Positions 24,753-33,129 of a stretch of DNA of 64,000 bases are shown here, piece after piece (the stretch's first letter is position 1; each line of letters begins with the position of its first letter). The stretch comes from Candidatus Desulfofervidus auxilii. GTDB lineage: Bacteria > Desulfobacterota > Desulfofervidia > Desulfofervidales > Desulfofervidaceae. A model generated the notes under the pieces. It worked only from the letters and a program-made list of their open reading frames with translations. It was not told the origin of the DNA and ran no database searches. Both the position numbers and the translations under genes were made by a program. Where the stretch lies: NCBI GenBank assembly GCA_030262725.1, contig JAJSZS010000005.1, forward strand, positions 59,142 to 123,141, read 5' to 3'.

Positions 24753-25623
24753 CCCATGTTAAATTTAAAATATCTTTAAGATTTTTTAAAAAGGATACTT
24801 CTTTTTTAGGTAAATTTTTAAAAAAATTAATTTCTTTTTTTTCTGTAAGTCCAGCTTTGTTCAAAATAACTAAGTTAACAAAAATATTAAATCTATTTAA
24901 TGTATTCATGATTCTTTTCCCTTCTTTTAAAGAAAGCTCATCTGGATTTATGACCAAAATAAAATAAGATTTTTCTTTATCAGTAAGAAGCTGTATTAAA
25001 AAAGAGATCACTTTTTTTTGAAAATTTAATTCATGTAAAACTTTATCTTCTTCTGGTAAAATAGTTGTTTGTTTACCTAAAAAATCTTTTCCTTTTACAT
25101 GTGCAATTATTTTTCGCCTTTCTAAAATTCTCTCTCGCCATTTTGAAAGTTTTTCTAACCACAATTTTGAAATAAAAGGTAAGCTAAAAATTTTTAACAT
25201 CAAACCAGTAGGTGGAGTATCAATAATGATATAATCTTTTTCTTGATGCTTTTTAATAATATCTTTTAAAGCAAATAAAGTAGCTGTTTCTTCCATGCCA
25301 GGTGTATCTTTAATTAAATCAAATATTTTCTCTAAGTTTATTATCTGAAGGTAAGCATAAAGATGACGCATCTTTTCCTCTATTTCAAATAAAATCCTTT
25401 TCAAATAAGCATCAATATCTACTTCTTCTATCCAAAAATAAGGCTTTACTTCTTTTTCTCCTTTAAATGAAGGTAAATTTAAAATATCATAAAGGTTATG
25501 TGCAGGATCAATAGAAGCTAAATAGACTTTTTCCCCTTTTTTCCAAAGATAATGAGCAAGGCTTATAGATAAAGTAGATTTACCTACACCACCCTTTCCT
25601 AAAAAGAAATAAATTCTTTTCAT
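24742..25623 (-). CDS. ArsA/Get3-like deviant Walker ATPase
   Basis: The 293-residue protein opens KRIYFFLGKGGVGKST, the deviant P-loop of the ArsA/MinD class. It then shows LASIDPAHNLYDIL and the switch region YIIIDTPPTGLMLKIF near residue 125. ArsA-like ATPases pump arsenite with ArsB or insert tail-anchored proteins. No arsB, arsR or arsD is nearby, so an arsenic role is doubtful. The ATG at 25623 overlaps the upstream stop (ATGA); an upstream in-frame GTG at 25644 is less likely. Confidence 0.82.
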   Translation of the reverse strand: MKRIYFFLGKGGVGKSTLSISLAHYLWKKGEKVYLASIDPAHNLYDILNLPSFKGEKEVKPYFWIEEVDIDAYLKRILFEIEEKMRHLYAYLQIINLEKIFDLIKDTPGMEETATLFALKDIIKKHQEKDYIIIDTPPTGLMLKIFSLPFISKLWLEKLSKWRERILERRKIIAHVKGKDFLGKQTTILPEEDKVLHELNFQKKVISFLIQLLTDKEKSYFILVINPDELSLKEGKRIMNTLNRFNIFVNLVILNKAGLTEKKEINFFKNLPKKEVSFLKNLKDILNLTWDDI

Positions 25624-25892
25624 AATTCTATCATTTCTGCCCACATAGCTAATTTGTCATCTAAATAAATAGATTTAGAAAGCATAATTTTTATTTCTCT
25701 TTCTAAATAAGGTAATAAACGTAGGGTTAAAAGAGAGGGTGGCGCAGGTAATCCAATAAGGCTTCCACAGATTAATAAAGCAAAACCATTTTCCATTTCC
25801 TCTAATTCTTGCAAAATTTTTTCTATGCTTTTATCTTTAAAACCATCAGCAAAATATGAGCACTTTTTTTTAAATGTTTTCCATAACTTCAT
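25620..25892 (-). CDS. Small protein between CstA and the ArsA-like ATPase, unknown
   Basis: A 90-residue protein with a hydrophobic central stretch (GFALLICGSLIGLPAPPSLLTLRLLPYL) that could be one or two short membrane-associated helices. It overlaps the cstA stop and the ArsA-like start by 4 bases each, so all three are translationally coupled. It may be a cofactor of CstA, since small partners often follow cstA, but no family was recognised. Confidence 0.7.
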   Translation of the reverse strand: MKLWKTFKKKCSYFADGFKDKSIEKILQELEEMENGFALLICGSLIGLPAPPSLLTLRLLPYLEREIKIMLSKSIYLDDKLAMWAEMIEL

Positions 25893-27583
25893 TTTTTAAA
25901 AAAATCATAAATTAATAAAAAGTTTAAACTAAGCATTATAACGACAATAATGCCTATAACATATGCTTGCAATGTATTTTTTATCATAAAAGCAGGCACA
26001 GCTACAAAAAGATACCAAAACATAGCTAAAGTAACAGTTAGCCAAAGAAAAAGAGCAGGTATAAGACAAATTAATCCAGGTCTTTTTTGTACCCGAATAA
26101 CCCAGGCTGAAACTGTTACTAAAGCAATAGAGGCAAGCATCTGATTAGCTCCACCAAAAGCAGGCCAAATAATTGACCAAGCACCTGTCAAAGCCAATCC
26201 GATTCCAATAATAGCTGGGATTAAAGAAGCAATCCAACGATTGGTTATAAATTTAAAAACAGAAGGTAAAATGTCTTTTAAAGGTTCACAAATTTCTGTT
26301 AAAGTATAACGTGCTAGACGATTAGTAGTATCTAAAGTTGTCATAGCAAAGCTTGCTACCCACATAGCTGCTAATATAGTAACAAATTCTTTTGGTAATC
26401 CTAAAATAGTATGTACAGCTAATCCATATGCTTTAGAAAAAAGCCCAACTGGCCCACCAGCACTATTTATTGCTTTGCTATAATGTTGGGCAAATGTTAG
26501 GGCATCAGTTTTAAGAGTAGTTGCAAGATCAGGAGCTAAAACATTAAGACCATAAGCACTGACAACTGCAATAACTAAAGTAGAAAGAAAACCCTCAGTT
26601 AGCATAGAGCCATAGCCAATAAAAAGTCCTTCTATTTCTTTAGAAAGTTGTTTAGAGGTAGTGCCAGAGGCTACTAGGGCGTGGAATCCAGATAATGACC
26701 CACAGGCAATAATTAAAGGAACTACTGGCCAAAATGGTGTAGGTTTATGAGCAATTAAAGGGGCATTAAAGCTTGTAAAAGCAAATAATGTGATTTTTTT
26801 AAAAGAAAACAATATAGCAAAACTACCTAAAATTAATCCTGCTACTAATAACCAGGCATTCAGATAATCCCTTGGTTGTAAAAGCACATGTACAGGTAAA
26901 GAGGCAGCTAAGATAATATAAAAGAAAAAAATAAACATCCAAGTTTTATAACTTGCATTGATAGGAAAATACATGCCTAAAACAATAGCTCCAATTAACA
27001 TGATAATGCCAATTAAAGTGGCTAATAAAAAGGAAATTCTAAGACGATAAAGTAAAAGACCAAGAATTAATGCAGCAACAATTTGTAAAAAATAGGAAGG
27101 AGGTACTTGAGGCTTAGCTACAAATATTTTTCCTAATACTGCTCCAAAGGCTGCTACTACTAAAATTAAAACAAACAAAATAAACCAAGCAAATAAATAA
27201 CCTGTGCGTTTTTTAATAACTTTACTTGCAATCCACTGTATAGAATGACCATCATAACGTACAGAGCTCATTAAAGAAAGATAGTCATGAACTGCTCCAA
27301 TAAAGATATTACCAAGCCAAACCCAAAGTAATGCTGGTAACCAACCCCAGGCTAAAGCAATGACTGGGCCAACAATAGGTGCTGCCCCAGCAATAGAGGC
27401 AAAATGGTGTCCAAAAAGAACATATTTGTTTGCTGGTACAAAGTCTACATCATCACGTAATCGTACAGCTGGTGTTGGGTTTTCACTAGGTTGCACTATC
27501 TTTTTTTGTAAATAAAGACCATAAAATCTGTAGCAAAAAAGATAAATTATTATACTACCTATTATGATCAGTGAAACAATCAT
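25889..27583 (-). CDS. cstA: Carbon starvation protein CstA-family transporter
   Basis: About 564 residues with many membrane segments. Family landmarks are PANKYVLFGHHFASIAGAAPIVGP at the N terminus, GAVHDYLSLMSSVRYDG, GFHALVASGTTSKQL, and the C-terminal TTLDTTNRLARY and FGGANQMLA. CstA proteins transport pyruvate or peptides in enteric bacteria. The ATG at 27583 starts the first membrane helix; a TTG at 27607 is an alternative. It heads the minus-strand operon ending in truA and is divergent from the exported-protein gene at 27687. Confidence 0.93.
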   Translation of the reverse strand: MIVSLIIIGSIIIYLFCYRFYGLYLQKKIVQPSENPTPAVRLRDDVDFVPANKYVLFGHHFASIAGAAPIVGPVIALAWGWLPALLWVWLGNIFIGAVHDYLSLMSSVRYDGHSIQWIASKVIKKRTGYLFAWFILFVLILVVAAFGAVLGKIFVAKPQVPPSYFLQIVAALILGLLLYRLRISFLLATLIGIIMLIGAIVLGMYFPINASYKTWMFIFFFYIILAASLPVHVLLQPRDYLNAWLLVAGLILGSFAILFSFKKITLFAFTSFNAPLIAHKPTPFWPVVPLIIACGSLSGFHALVASGTTSKQLSKEIEGLFIGYGSMLTEGFLSTLVIAVVSAYGLNVLAPDLATTLKTDALTFAQHYSKAINSAGGPVGLFSKAYGLAVHTILGLPKEFVTILAAMWVASFAMTTLDTTNRLARYTLTEICEPLKDILPSVFKFITNRWIASLIPAIIGIGLALTGAWSIIWPAFGGANQMLASIALVTVSAWVIRVQKRPGLICLIPALFLWLTVTLAMFWYLFVAVPAFMIKNTLQAYVIGIIVVIMLSLNFLLIYDFFKK

Positions 27584-27610
27584 TTTGTATTTGCTTAAAA
27601 TGGACAATCA

Positions 27611-27658
27611 AAAAAGTCAAGCAATTTGTCTTTGACTTTTTTCTTTTTTAGATATAAT
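27611..27658. promoter_or_regulatory. Divergent promoter region with a 10-bp inverted repeat
   Basis: AAAAAGTCAA (27611-27620) and TTGACTTTTT (27632-27641) form a perfect inverted repeat with 11 bases between. On the plus strand TTGACT with TATAAT (27653-27658) gives a promoter for the gene at 27687. On the minus strand the mirror copy supplies a TTGACT -35 box for cstA. The repeat may be a shared operator or simply two mirrored -35 boxes. Confidence 0.5.
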
Positions 27659-27686
27659 TATTAAAAACTGTTTGGAAGGGATAAAA

Positions 27687-29930
27687 ATGAAGAAATTTAT
27701 AATATGTTTTCTTATTGCTTTAATTTCTTTAAATATATCCTGTCTTTATGCAGCTAAAAAAGAAAAGTCTAAAAAACAAGTATATTATATTGCTGAAAAG
27801 GATTTACCAAGACGTATTGCTATTTTTCCTCCTTTTTTTGTTAAAAAAATTTCTTCTCAATCCTATGTAAGTCAACTTATTAGGGGAGTTATTCAAAATT
27901 ATTTAGTAGGTAAAGGTTTTGTTTCATTACCCTTTGCATCTGTAGATGCAAAGTTAGGTAAAGAGATTTCTTTTAAAAAATTTTCTTTAAAAGAAGCTTT
28001 TAAAAAATTACCAGAAGCTGATGGAATTGTTACAATCAATGTTTATAAACTTTCACGCGTAAATATTGCCTTTATTGAATACTACAAAGTAGATGCAGAA
28101 TTATGTTTATATAGTAGAAATAAAAATAAAAAATTAGGATGTTGGCGTGAGACAGCTACACGCAAAAAGGTTGCTTTAGCAGCAGACCCATTAGGGGCTA
28201 TTGCCACAGTGGTTTCATCAGCTATAACAAGTGCGGGTGATATTCATATCAAAAATGTTATTTTTGAGTGGGCTTTTAAAGTAAGTAGTCTGATTCCTGG
28301 TTTTTCAGAAGCTATGAAAAGACCAAAAATATTAAGAGTAGTAACAAATATTACATCTGAGCCTTTTAAATTAGGTGATAAAATTTTAGTAGGCATTGAA
28401 GGAGATGCAGGTTTAAATGCCAGTTTTGATTTAGGTGAATTTAAAAAAGGTATAAATATGTCTGAAATAGAGCCTGGTATTTATAAAGGTGTATATGTTG
28501 TGCAAGAAGGAGATAATCTTAAAAATGGCATCTTAGTAGTTCATCTCACACGACCAGATGGACAACGCAGGGATTGGATAGAGACCTCTCCTTTTATTAC
28601 TATTGATGGTTGTCCACCTAAAATACCACGAAATCTAACAGCAGAAATTAGACAAAAATCGATAAAACTTAACTGGCATACAGATGATGCTGAAACTATA
28701 GCATTTCTCATATTAAGGAGCAACAACCCATTAACAGATTACAAAGAAATTGCCAGAGTGAAAGAATTTACTTATGAAGATAAAGATATAGAGCCTGGTA
28801 AAAATTATTTCTATAGAGTAATTGCACTTGATGATGTAGGCAATCAATCTAAACCTCTTCAATATGGACCAATTAGTTTACCTGTACTTACAGAACAAAC
28901 ATTACCCCAAACACTTTCTGGTACGTATCTTTCTGGCAAATACTTGCTTGAAAAAACAGCAACAGTACCTTTGGGAGTAAATGCAAAAATTGGTCCAGAT
29001 GTGATTATTACTTGTTCTAAAGAAGCAAGTATTATAGTTGAAGGAGAATTACTTTTAAAGGAAACAATCTTTAAACCACAAACAGATAACTGGATAGGCA
29101 TTGAAGTTGCTCCAACAGGTAAACTTATTGTTGAAGATTCTACAATAAATGGGGCAAAAAAAGCGCTTTTAATAAAAGGAAAGGCATCTTGTACAAATTT
29201 GACGATAGAAAAAGGAAATATAGGTCTAATAGTAGATTCAAATCATAAAGTGGAGGTTAAAAAAAGCTCCTTTATTAATTTACATCCTGCTATTTCTATA
29301 CAAGAAGGAGAGGTAGAGATTACAGAATGTAAATTTAAAGAAAATGAAGTGGCAATAGAGATTCTTTCAGGTCAACCTCATATTTCAAAAAATAATTTTT
29401 GGCAGAATAAGGTTAATATAAAAAGTAACATTCCTTTAACTTTGAAGGCAAATTATTTTGGTACAAAAGAACCAGGCAATTTCCTACTAATAGGCAAAAT
29501 AGAAGTAAAAAGTTTTCTTAATGCACCCTATCCCCAAGGAGAAGAAAAAGAATTAGATCCTAAAAAATTAGAGAAATTAGCAGAATCTTTAAGGGAAAAA
29601 GGTATAAATGCTTTAAATAAAGGAAATTATGGTCAGGCATATGAATTATTGGAAAAATCATTAAAGACATGGCCACAAAAGGATACATATATTTATCTTA
29701 TCTACACTCTTTCTGCCCTTGGTGAAGATGTAAAATTAAAACAAATTATAGAAGAGGCATTAAATAAATATCCATATGAAACTAAGATATATCAAATTTC
29801 AGTAAGATATTATTTACAAACAAATCAAAAGGAAGAAGCAAAAAGACTTTTAAAAAAAGGATTGAAATTAAATCCAAATAATCCTTCACTAGAAGCAATG
29901 CTACCTTTAGTACAAGGAAAGGAAGAATGA
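27687..29930 (+). CDS. Exported FN3 / beta-helix / TPR protein
   Basis: About 747 residues. An N-terminal signal peptide (IICFLIALISLNISCLYA) is followed by a 190-residue domain of DUF799-like appearance (RRIAIFPPFFVKKI...). Next come an FN3 domain near residues 330-415 (PRNLTAEI...KNYFYRVIALDDVGN), a right-handed beta-helix-like repeat region (430-630), and C-terminal TPR repeats (650-747). The domain calls beyond the signal are by pattern, not profile. It probably sits in the periplasm or on the cell surface. It overlaps the following lipoprotein gene by 4 bases. Confidence 0.7.
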   Translation: MKKFIICFLIALISLNISCLYAAKKEKSKKQVYYIAEKDLPRRIAIFPPFFVKKISSQSYVSQLIRGVIQNYLVGKGFVSLPFASVDAKLGKEISFKKFSLKEAFKKLPEADGIVTINVYKLSRVNIAFIEYYKVDAELCLYSRNKNKKLGCWRETATRKKVALAADPLGAIATVVSSAITSAGDIHIKNVIFEWAFKVSSLIPGFSEAMKRPKILRVVTNITSEPFKLGDKILVGIEGDAGLNASFDLGEFKKGINMSEIEPGIYKGVYVVQEGDNLKNGILVVHLTRPDGQRRDWIETSPFITIDGCPPKIPRNLTAEIRQKSIKLNWHTDDAETIAFLILRSNNPLTDYKEIARVKEFTYEDKDIEPGKNYFYRVIALDDVGNQSKPLQYGPISLPVLTEQTLPQTLSGTYLSGKYLLEKTATVPLGVNAKIGPDVIITCSKEASIIVEGELLLKETIFKPQTDNWIGIEVAPTGKLIVEDSTINGAKKALLIKGKASCTNLTIEKGNIGLIVDSNHKVEVKKSSFINLHPAISIQEGEVEITECKFKENEVAIEILSGQPHISKNNFWQNKVNIKSNIPLTLKANYFGTKEPGNFLLIGKIEVKSFLNAPYPQGEEKELDPKKLEKLAESLREKGINALNKGNYGQAYELLEKSLKTWPQKDTYIYLIYTLSALGEDVKLKQIIEEALNKYPYETKIYQISVRYYLQTNQKEEAKRLLKKGLKLNPNNPSLEAMLPLVQGKEE

Positions 29931-31033
29931 TATTTTTTAAAACTTTAATAACAATTTTAATATGTATATTTTGCATTTGTTGTGTTTCTACATCCACTAA
30001 ACCTCCGCCTAAAGAAATTTCTGTTGTACCTTTAAACATTGCGCCTGTCCGTGTTGCTATACCTTTTAAGACAATAAGTCCTTCTTATCAATTTTCTTAT
30101 CTTTCTTATTATTTACCAGATATATTAAAGGGACAATTAGGTGCTTTGGGTATTCCAGTTGTAGCAAGAGAGCAGGAACTTTCTCATATTTTAAAAGAAC
30201 AGGTGTTTACAATAGAGATGGGTAAAGAGGAAACAGAGATAGTTTCTTTTGCAGGTGCAAAATTTATTGTCATAGGTAGTTGGGAAAAAATTGAAAATAT
30301 ACTTTATTTGCAGGTTGAGATCTATGATACAGAATCTGGGGTAAGCAAAGGTATTAAACGTGTATCTGGCAAAATAGAAGATTTGTATTTTTTAGTTAAA
30401 GAAGCTGCTATAAGTGTAGCAGAACTTTTGGGTATAAAACTTAGTACAGAGGCTAAAATAAATTTTTGGGCTGAATTCCCAGAATGTAGAAAAAATAGAT
30501 TAGAAAAGGTAAAAAAGTGTTTTAAAAAGAAAGCAAAGATAAGTAAAAAAGATTTGGATAAATTTTCTTATAAAATGCCTATTCAGGTAAAAGTGACGCT
30601 TTCCAATTACCATCCTTATCCTGGAGATAAATTGGAAATAGATATAGAAACAAATAGACCATGTTTTCCATATATTTTTACTGTATTTTGTAAGGATAAA
30701 GTAGGCAGGATATTCCCTGATAACATTACTCCTCTTACATCACCAGTGCGATATTTTCACTATCCTAGCGCAGAAGCTAAAAAAGCAGGTTATATTTTTC
30801 AAGTGATACCAGATCCTAATTGTCCTGAAAAGTATCGTTTTAAAGAGAAAATTTTAGTAATCTGTTTGGAGAAAAAGGATCTTCAGCTAGAACAACTTAC
30901 AGAAGCATTTATTTTTAAAAATTTAAATGATTTTAATCAAGCTAATTCTCTCTCTCTTTTAATTGATTATTTGTCTCATTTGCCTAAAGAAAGTTGGGGT
31001 TGGGCAGAAGCAGTTTATAGTTATTCGAATTAA
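29927..31033 (+). CDS. Lipoprotein with a DUF4384-like C-terminal domain
   Basis: The 368-residue protein has a signal ending CIFCICCVST, a likely lipobox cysteine, then a domain like the one in its upstream neighbour (VRVAIPFKTISPSYQFS). The C-terminal part (IQVKVTLSNYHPYPGDKL...DKVGRIFPD) resembles DUF4384. DUF4384 modules often accompany caspase-like and regulatory proteins in bacteria; two exported caspase-like genes lie 6 kb away. It is translated directly after the beta-helix/TPR protein, and both could form an outer-membrane or periplasmic complex. Confidence 0.65.
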   Translation: MIFFKTLITILICIFCICCVSTSTKPPPKEISVVPLNIAPVRVAIPFKTISPSYQFSYLSYYLPDILKGQLGALGIPVVAREQELSHILKEQVFTIEMGKEETEIVSFAGAKFIVIGSWEKIENILYLQVEIYDTESGVSKGIKRVSGKIEDLYFLVKEAAISVAELLGIKLSTEAKINFWAEFPECRKNRLEKVKKCFKKKAKISKKDLDKFSYKMPIQVKVTLSNYHPYPGDKLEIDIETNRPCFPYIFTVFCKDKVGRIFPDNITPLTSPVRYFHYPSAEAKKAGYIFQVIPDPNCPEKYRFKEKILVICLEKKDLQLEQLTEAFIFKNLNDFNQANSLSLLIDYLSHLPKESWGWAEAVYSYSN

Positions 31034-31039
31034 AAAATA

Positions 31040-31957
31040 ATGTTATATTTTGATTTATTTTCTATAAAAGCTTTTCTTACAATTGTTGAATTAGGTAGTT
31101 TTTCCAAAGCTGCAGAGAGACTTTTTGTAACTCAGCCAGCTATAAGTGCACGGATAAAAGCATTAGAACAACTTTTAGGAGTAAAGCTTATCAAGAGATC
31201 ACATGATGGTATAACTTTAACTGAAGCAGGTCGTAAACTTTATTCTTATGCAAAAAAGCTAGAAATAATTAGTGAACAATTAATTAAAGAACTCTCTCAT
31301 TATCAAATGAATAAAAAGACTATCTTGATAGGTTCTACCGTAATACCAGGAAAGTACTGGTTGCCTAAGATTATATGTACTTTTAGCAAAAAGTACCCTG
31401 AGGTTAGTATGAAATTAAAAATTTGTTCAAATAATGAAATTATTAAGCAAGTTCTAAAAAGAAAAATTGATTTAGGAATAACAAGTGTCATACCCTATAG
31501 CCATAAAATCCTTTATAAAAAAATTGCTTGTTGTGAGCTTACCTTAATAGCCCCTTCAAATTATCCTAAAAAAGAGATAAGCCTTTCAGAATTAACTAGA
31601 GAATTTCTTGTCATGCGCGAAGATGATTCAGGAGTTACTGTTTGTTTTAGAAATTTTTGTAAGAGGCATGGTTTAGATTTAAATAGATTAAAAATTTCTA
31701 TGATCTTAGATTGTAATGAATCTATCAAATTTGCTGTTAAAGAAGGAAAAGGTATTGGAATTGTACCTAAATGCACAGTTTTGTTAGATGTTAAGGAGGA
31801 TAGCCTTAAAATGATTAAATTGAAAGAAGGAATCTTAAAGTACGATAGATATTTAATTTATCTCCCGGATAAATTGACTTTTCCGTCTATAAAAAATTTC
31901 TGCAAATTCCTCGAACAAAATACACCTCAAGTTATAAAAAATTTTTATAATTGTTAG
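31040..31957 (+). CDS. LysR-family transcriptional regulator
   Basis: The 305-residue protein has an N-terminal winged helix with FLTIVELGSFSKAAERLFVTQPAISARIKALEQLLGVKLI, and a C-terminal PBP2-like effector domain (SSNNEIIKQVLKRKIDLGIT, AVKEGKGIGIVPK), like CysB/CysL-type regulators. It precedes the decaheme cytochrome and barrel genes by 145 bases in the same direction, so it may control them, though LysR genes are more often divergent from their targets. The effector is unknown. Confidence 0.92.
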   Translation: MLYFDLFSIKAFLTIVELGSFSKAAERLFVTQPAISARIKALEQLLGVKLIKRSHDGITLTEAGRKLYSYAKKLEIISEQLIKELSHYQMNKKTILIGSTVIPGKYWLPKIICTFSKKYPEVSMKLKICSNNEIIKQVLKRKIDLGITSVIPYSHKILYKKIACCELTLIAPSNYPKKEISLSELTREFLVMREDDSGVTVCFRNFCKRHGLDLNRLKISMILDCNESIKFAVKEGKGIGIVPKCTVLLDVKEDSLKMIKLKEGILKYDRYLIYLPDKLTFPSIKNFCKFLEQNTPQVIKNFYNC

Positions 31958-32081
31958 TCTATATTGTTTTTCTAAATTATTCACAATTTACATAATATTT
32001 TTTGATTTGACTTTTTCTTACATAATTATTTTTAATTTGATTTTTTTGTACTTTAGCGCTAGTTAGATAAAAAATTTTATA

Positions 32082-32102
32082 ATTTCACTTTGAGGGTGAA
32101 AT
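32082..32102 (+). promoter_or_regulatory. Hairpin covering the cytochrome ribosome-binding site
   Basis: ATTTCAC (32082-32088) and GTGAAAT (32096-32102) form a perfect 7-bp stem around the loop TTTGAGG, ending exactly at the ATG at 32103. Part of the Shine-Dalgarno sequence (GAGGG) lies in the loop and part in the stem. It could limit translation or be a protein-binding operator. Confidence 0.45.
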
Positions 32103-33116
32103 ATGATGAAAAAAAGATGGGTATGGGCAGTAATAGGGGTAAGTTTATTTATTGGGATGTTTGCCTGTAGGAGCTTTTTCTCTCCGATTGTTTGTACACT
32201 ACCTACCATTGAAGGGGCAAGTTATGTAGGGGCTAAAGTGTGTGCTGATTGTCATGAGGATATCTATAATGAGTTTAAAACAAGCATTCATGGTCGTCTT
32301 GCTTCTTTTGAGGCAGTGGGAGTTCAAAAAGGTTGTGAATCCTGCCATGGGCCTGGAAGTCTTCATGCAGAGGAAGGTGATTCTGAAAAGATTTTAAGCT
32401 TTTCAAAATTAAATTTTGCTCAAAAATCAGAGATATGTCTTCAGTGTCATGAAAAACCCTATTGGAGAAGCAGTGAGCATGTTTTAAATGGGAATGCCTG
32501 CACAGATTGTCATAAACTTCATACTACTAAAGAAAAACTGCTTACAAAACCAGAACCAAAGCTCTGTTATGACTGTCATAAGGACATAAGGATGAAAACT
32601 GTTTATCCTTCACATCATCCTATCTGGGAATCAGAAAGGACAGGAAGAAAAAGAATGACTTGTAATGACTGTCATGATGTTCATGGTTCTCCTATTAAGT
32701 GTTTAAAGACCGAAGAAAGAATAAATGACCTCTGCTTCAAGTGTCATGCAAAATATCAAGGGCCTTTTATTTATGAGCATCCACCTGTAGTTGAAGATTG
32801 CTGTATCTGTCATGAACCTCATGGAACAATAGCAAACAATCTTTTAAGACAAAATGAGCCTTTTATTTGTTTACAATGTCATGAGTTTCATTTTCATGCT
32901 GGAAAAGAAAGCGGAGTAGGAGAGTTAAGTAAGTCGACACACAAAAATATTTTAATAGAGAATGCTAATGAGACACCTGTTTATCATGGGGCATTTCCTG
33001 CTAATGGCTATAAGATGGCATTTACAACAAAGTGTACTCAATGTCACTCACAAATTCATGGCTCTGATTTCCCATCACAATCTGTGCCTGGAAGAGGAAA
33101 GGCATTAACAAGATAA
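32103..33116 (+). CDS. Decaheme c-type cytochrome, MtrA/DmsE type
   Basis: The 337-residue protein has a hydrophobic N-terminal export segment ending with a possible lipobox Cys (IGMFAC). It has ten CxxCH heme motifs between about residues 47 and 315 (CADCH, CESCH, CLQCH, CTDCH, CYDCH, CNDCH, CFKCH, CCICH, CLQCH, CTQCH). This matches the DmsE/MtrA family, which carries electrons across the periplasm inside an MtrB barrel. The MtrB-like gene follows after 13 bases. No MtrC-type outer cytochrome is in the window. It probably serves extracellular or interspecies electron transfer. Confidence 0.92.
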   Translation: MMKKRWVWAVIGVSLFIGMFACRSFFSPIVCTLPTIEGASYVGAKVCADCHEDIYNEFKTSIHGRLASFEAVGVQKGCESCHGPGSLHAEEGDSEKILSFSKLNFAQKSEICLQCHEKPYWRSSEHVLNGNACTDCHKLHTTKEKLLTKPEPKLCYDCHKDIRMKTVYPSHHPIWESERTGRKRMTCNDCHDVHGSPIKCLKTEERINDLCFKCHAKYQGPFIYEHPPVVEDCCICHEPHGTIANNLLRQNEPFICLQCHEFHFHAGKESGVGELSKSTHKNILIENANETPVYHGAFPANGYKMAFTTKCTQCHSQIHGSDFPSQSVPGRGKALTR

Positions 33117-33129
33117 AGGAGGTTTAATT

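Noticed and set aside
24742..25623. Arsenic resistance ATPase
   Set aside because: No arsB, arsR, arsC or arsD nearby; only the ATPase class is supported.
31932..31950. Palindrome TTATAAAAAATTTTTATAA near the LysR gene end
   Set aside because: It is pure A/T, lies inside the coding sequence and has no T-run of its own; chance in AT-rich DNA is likely.
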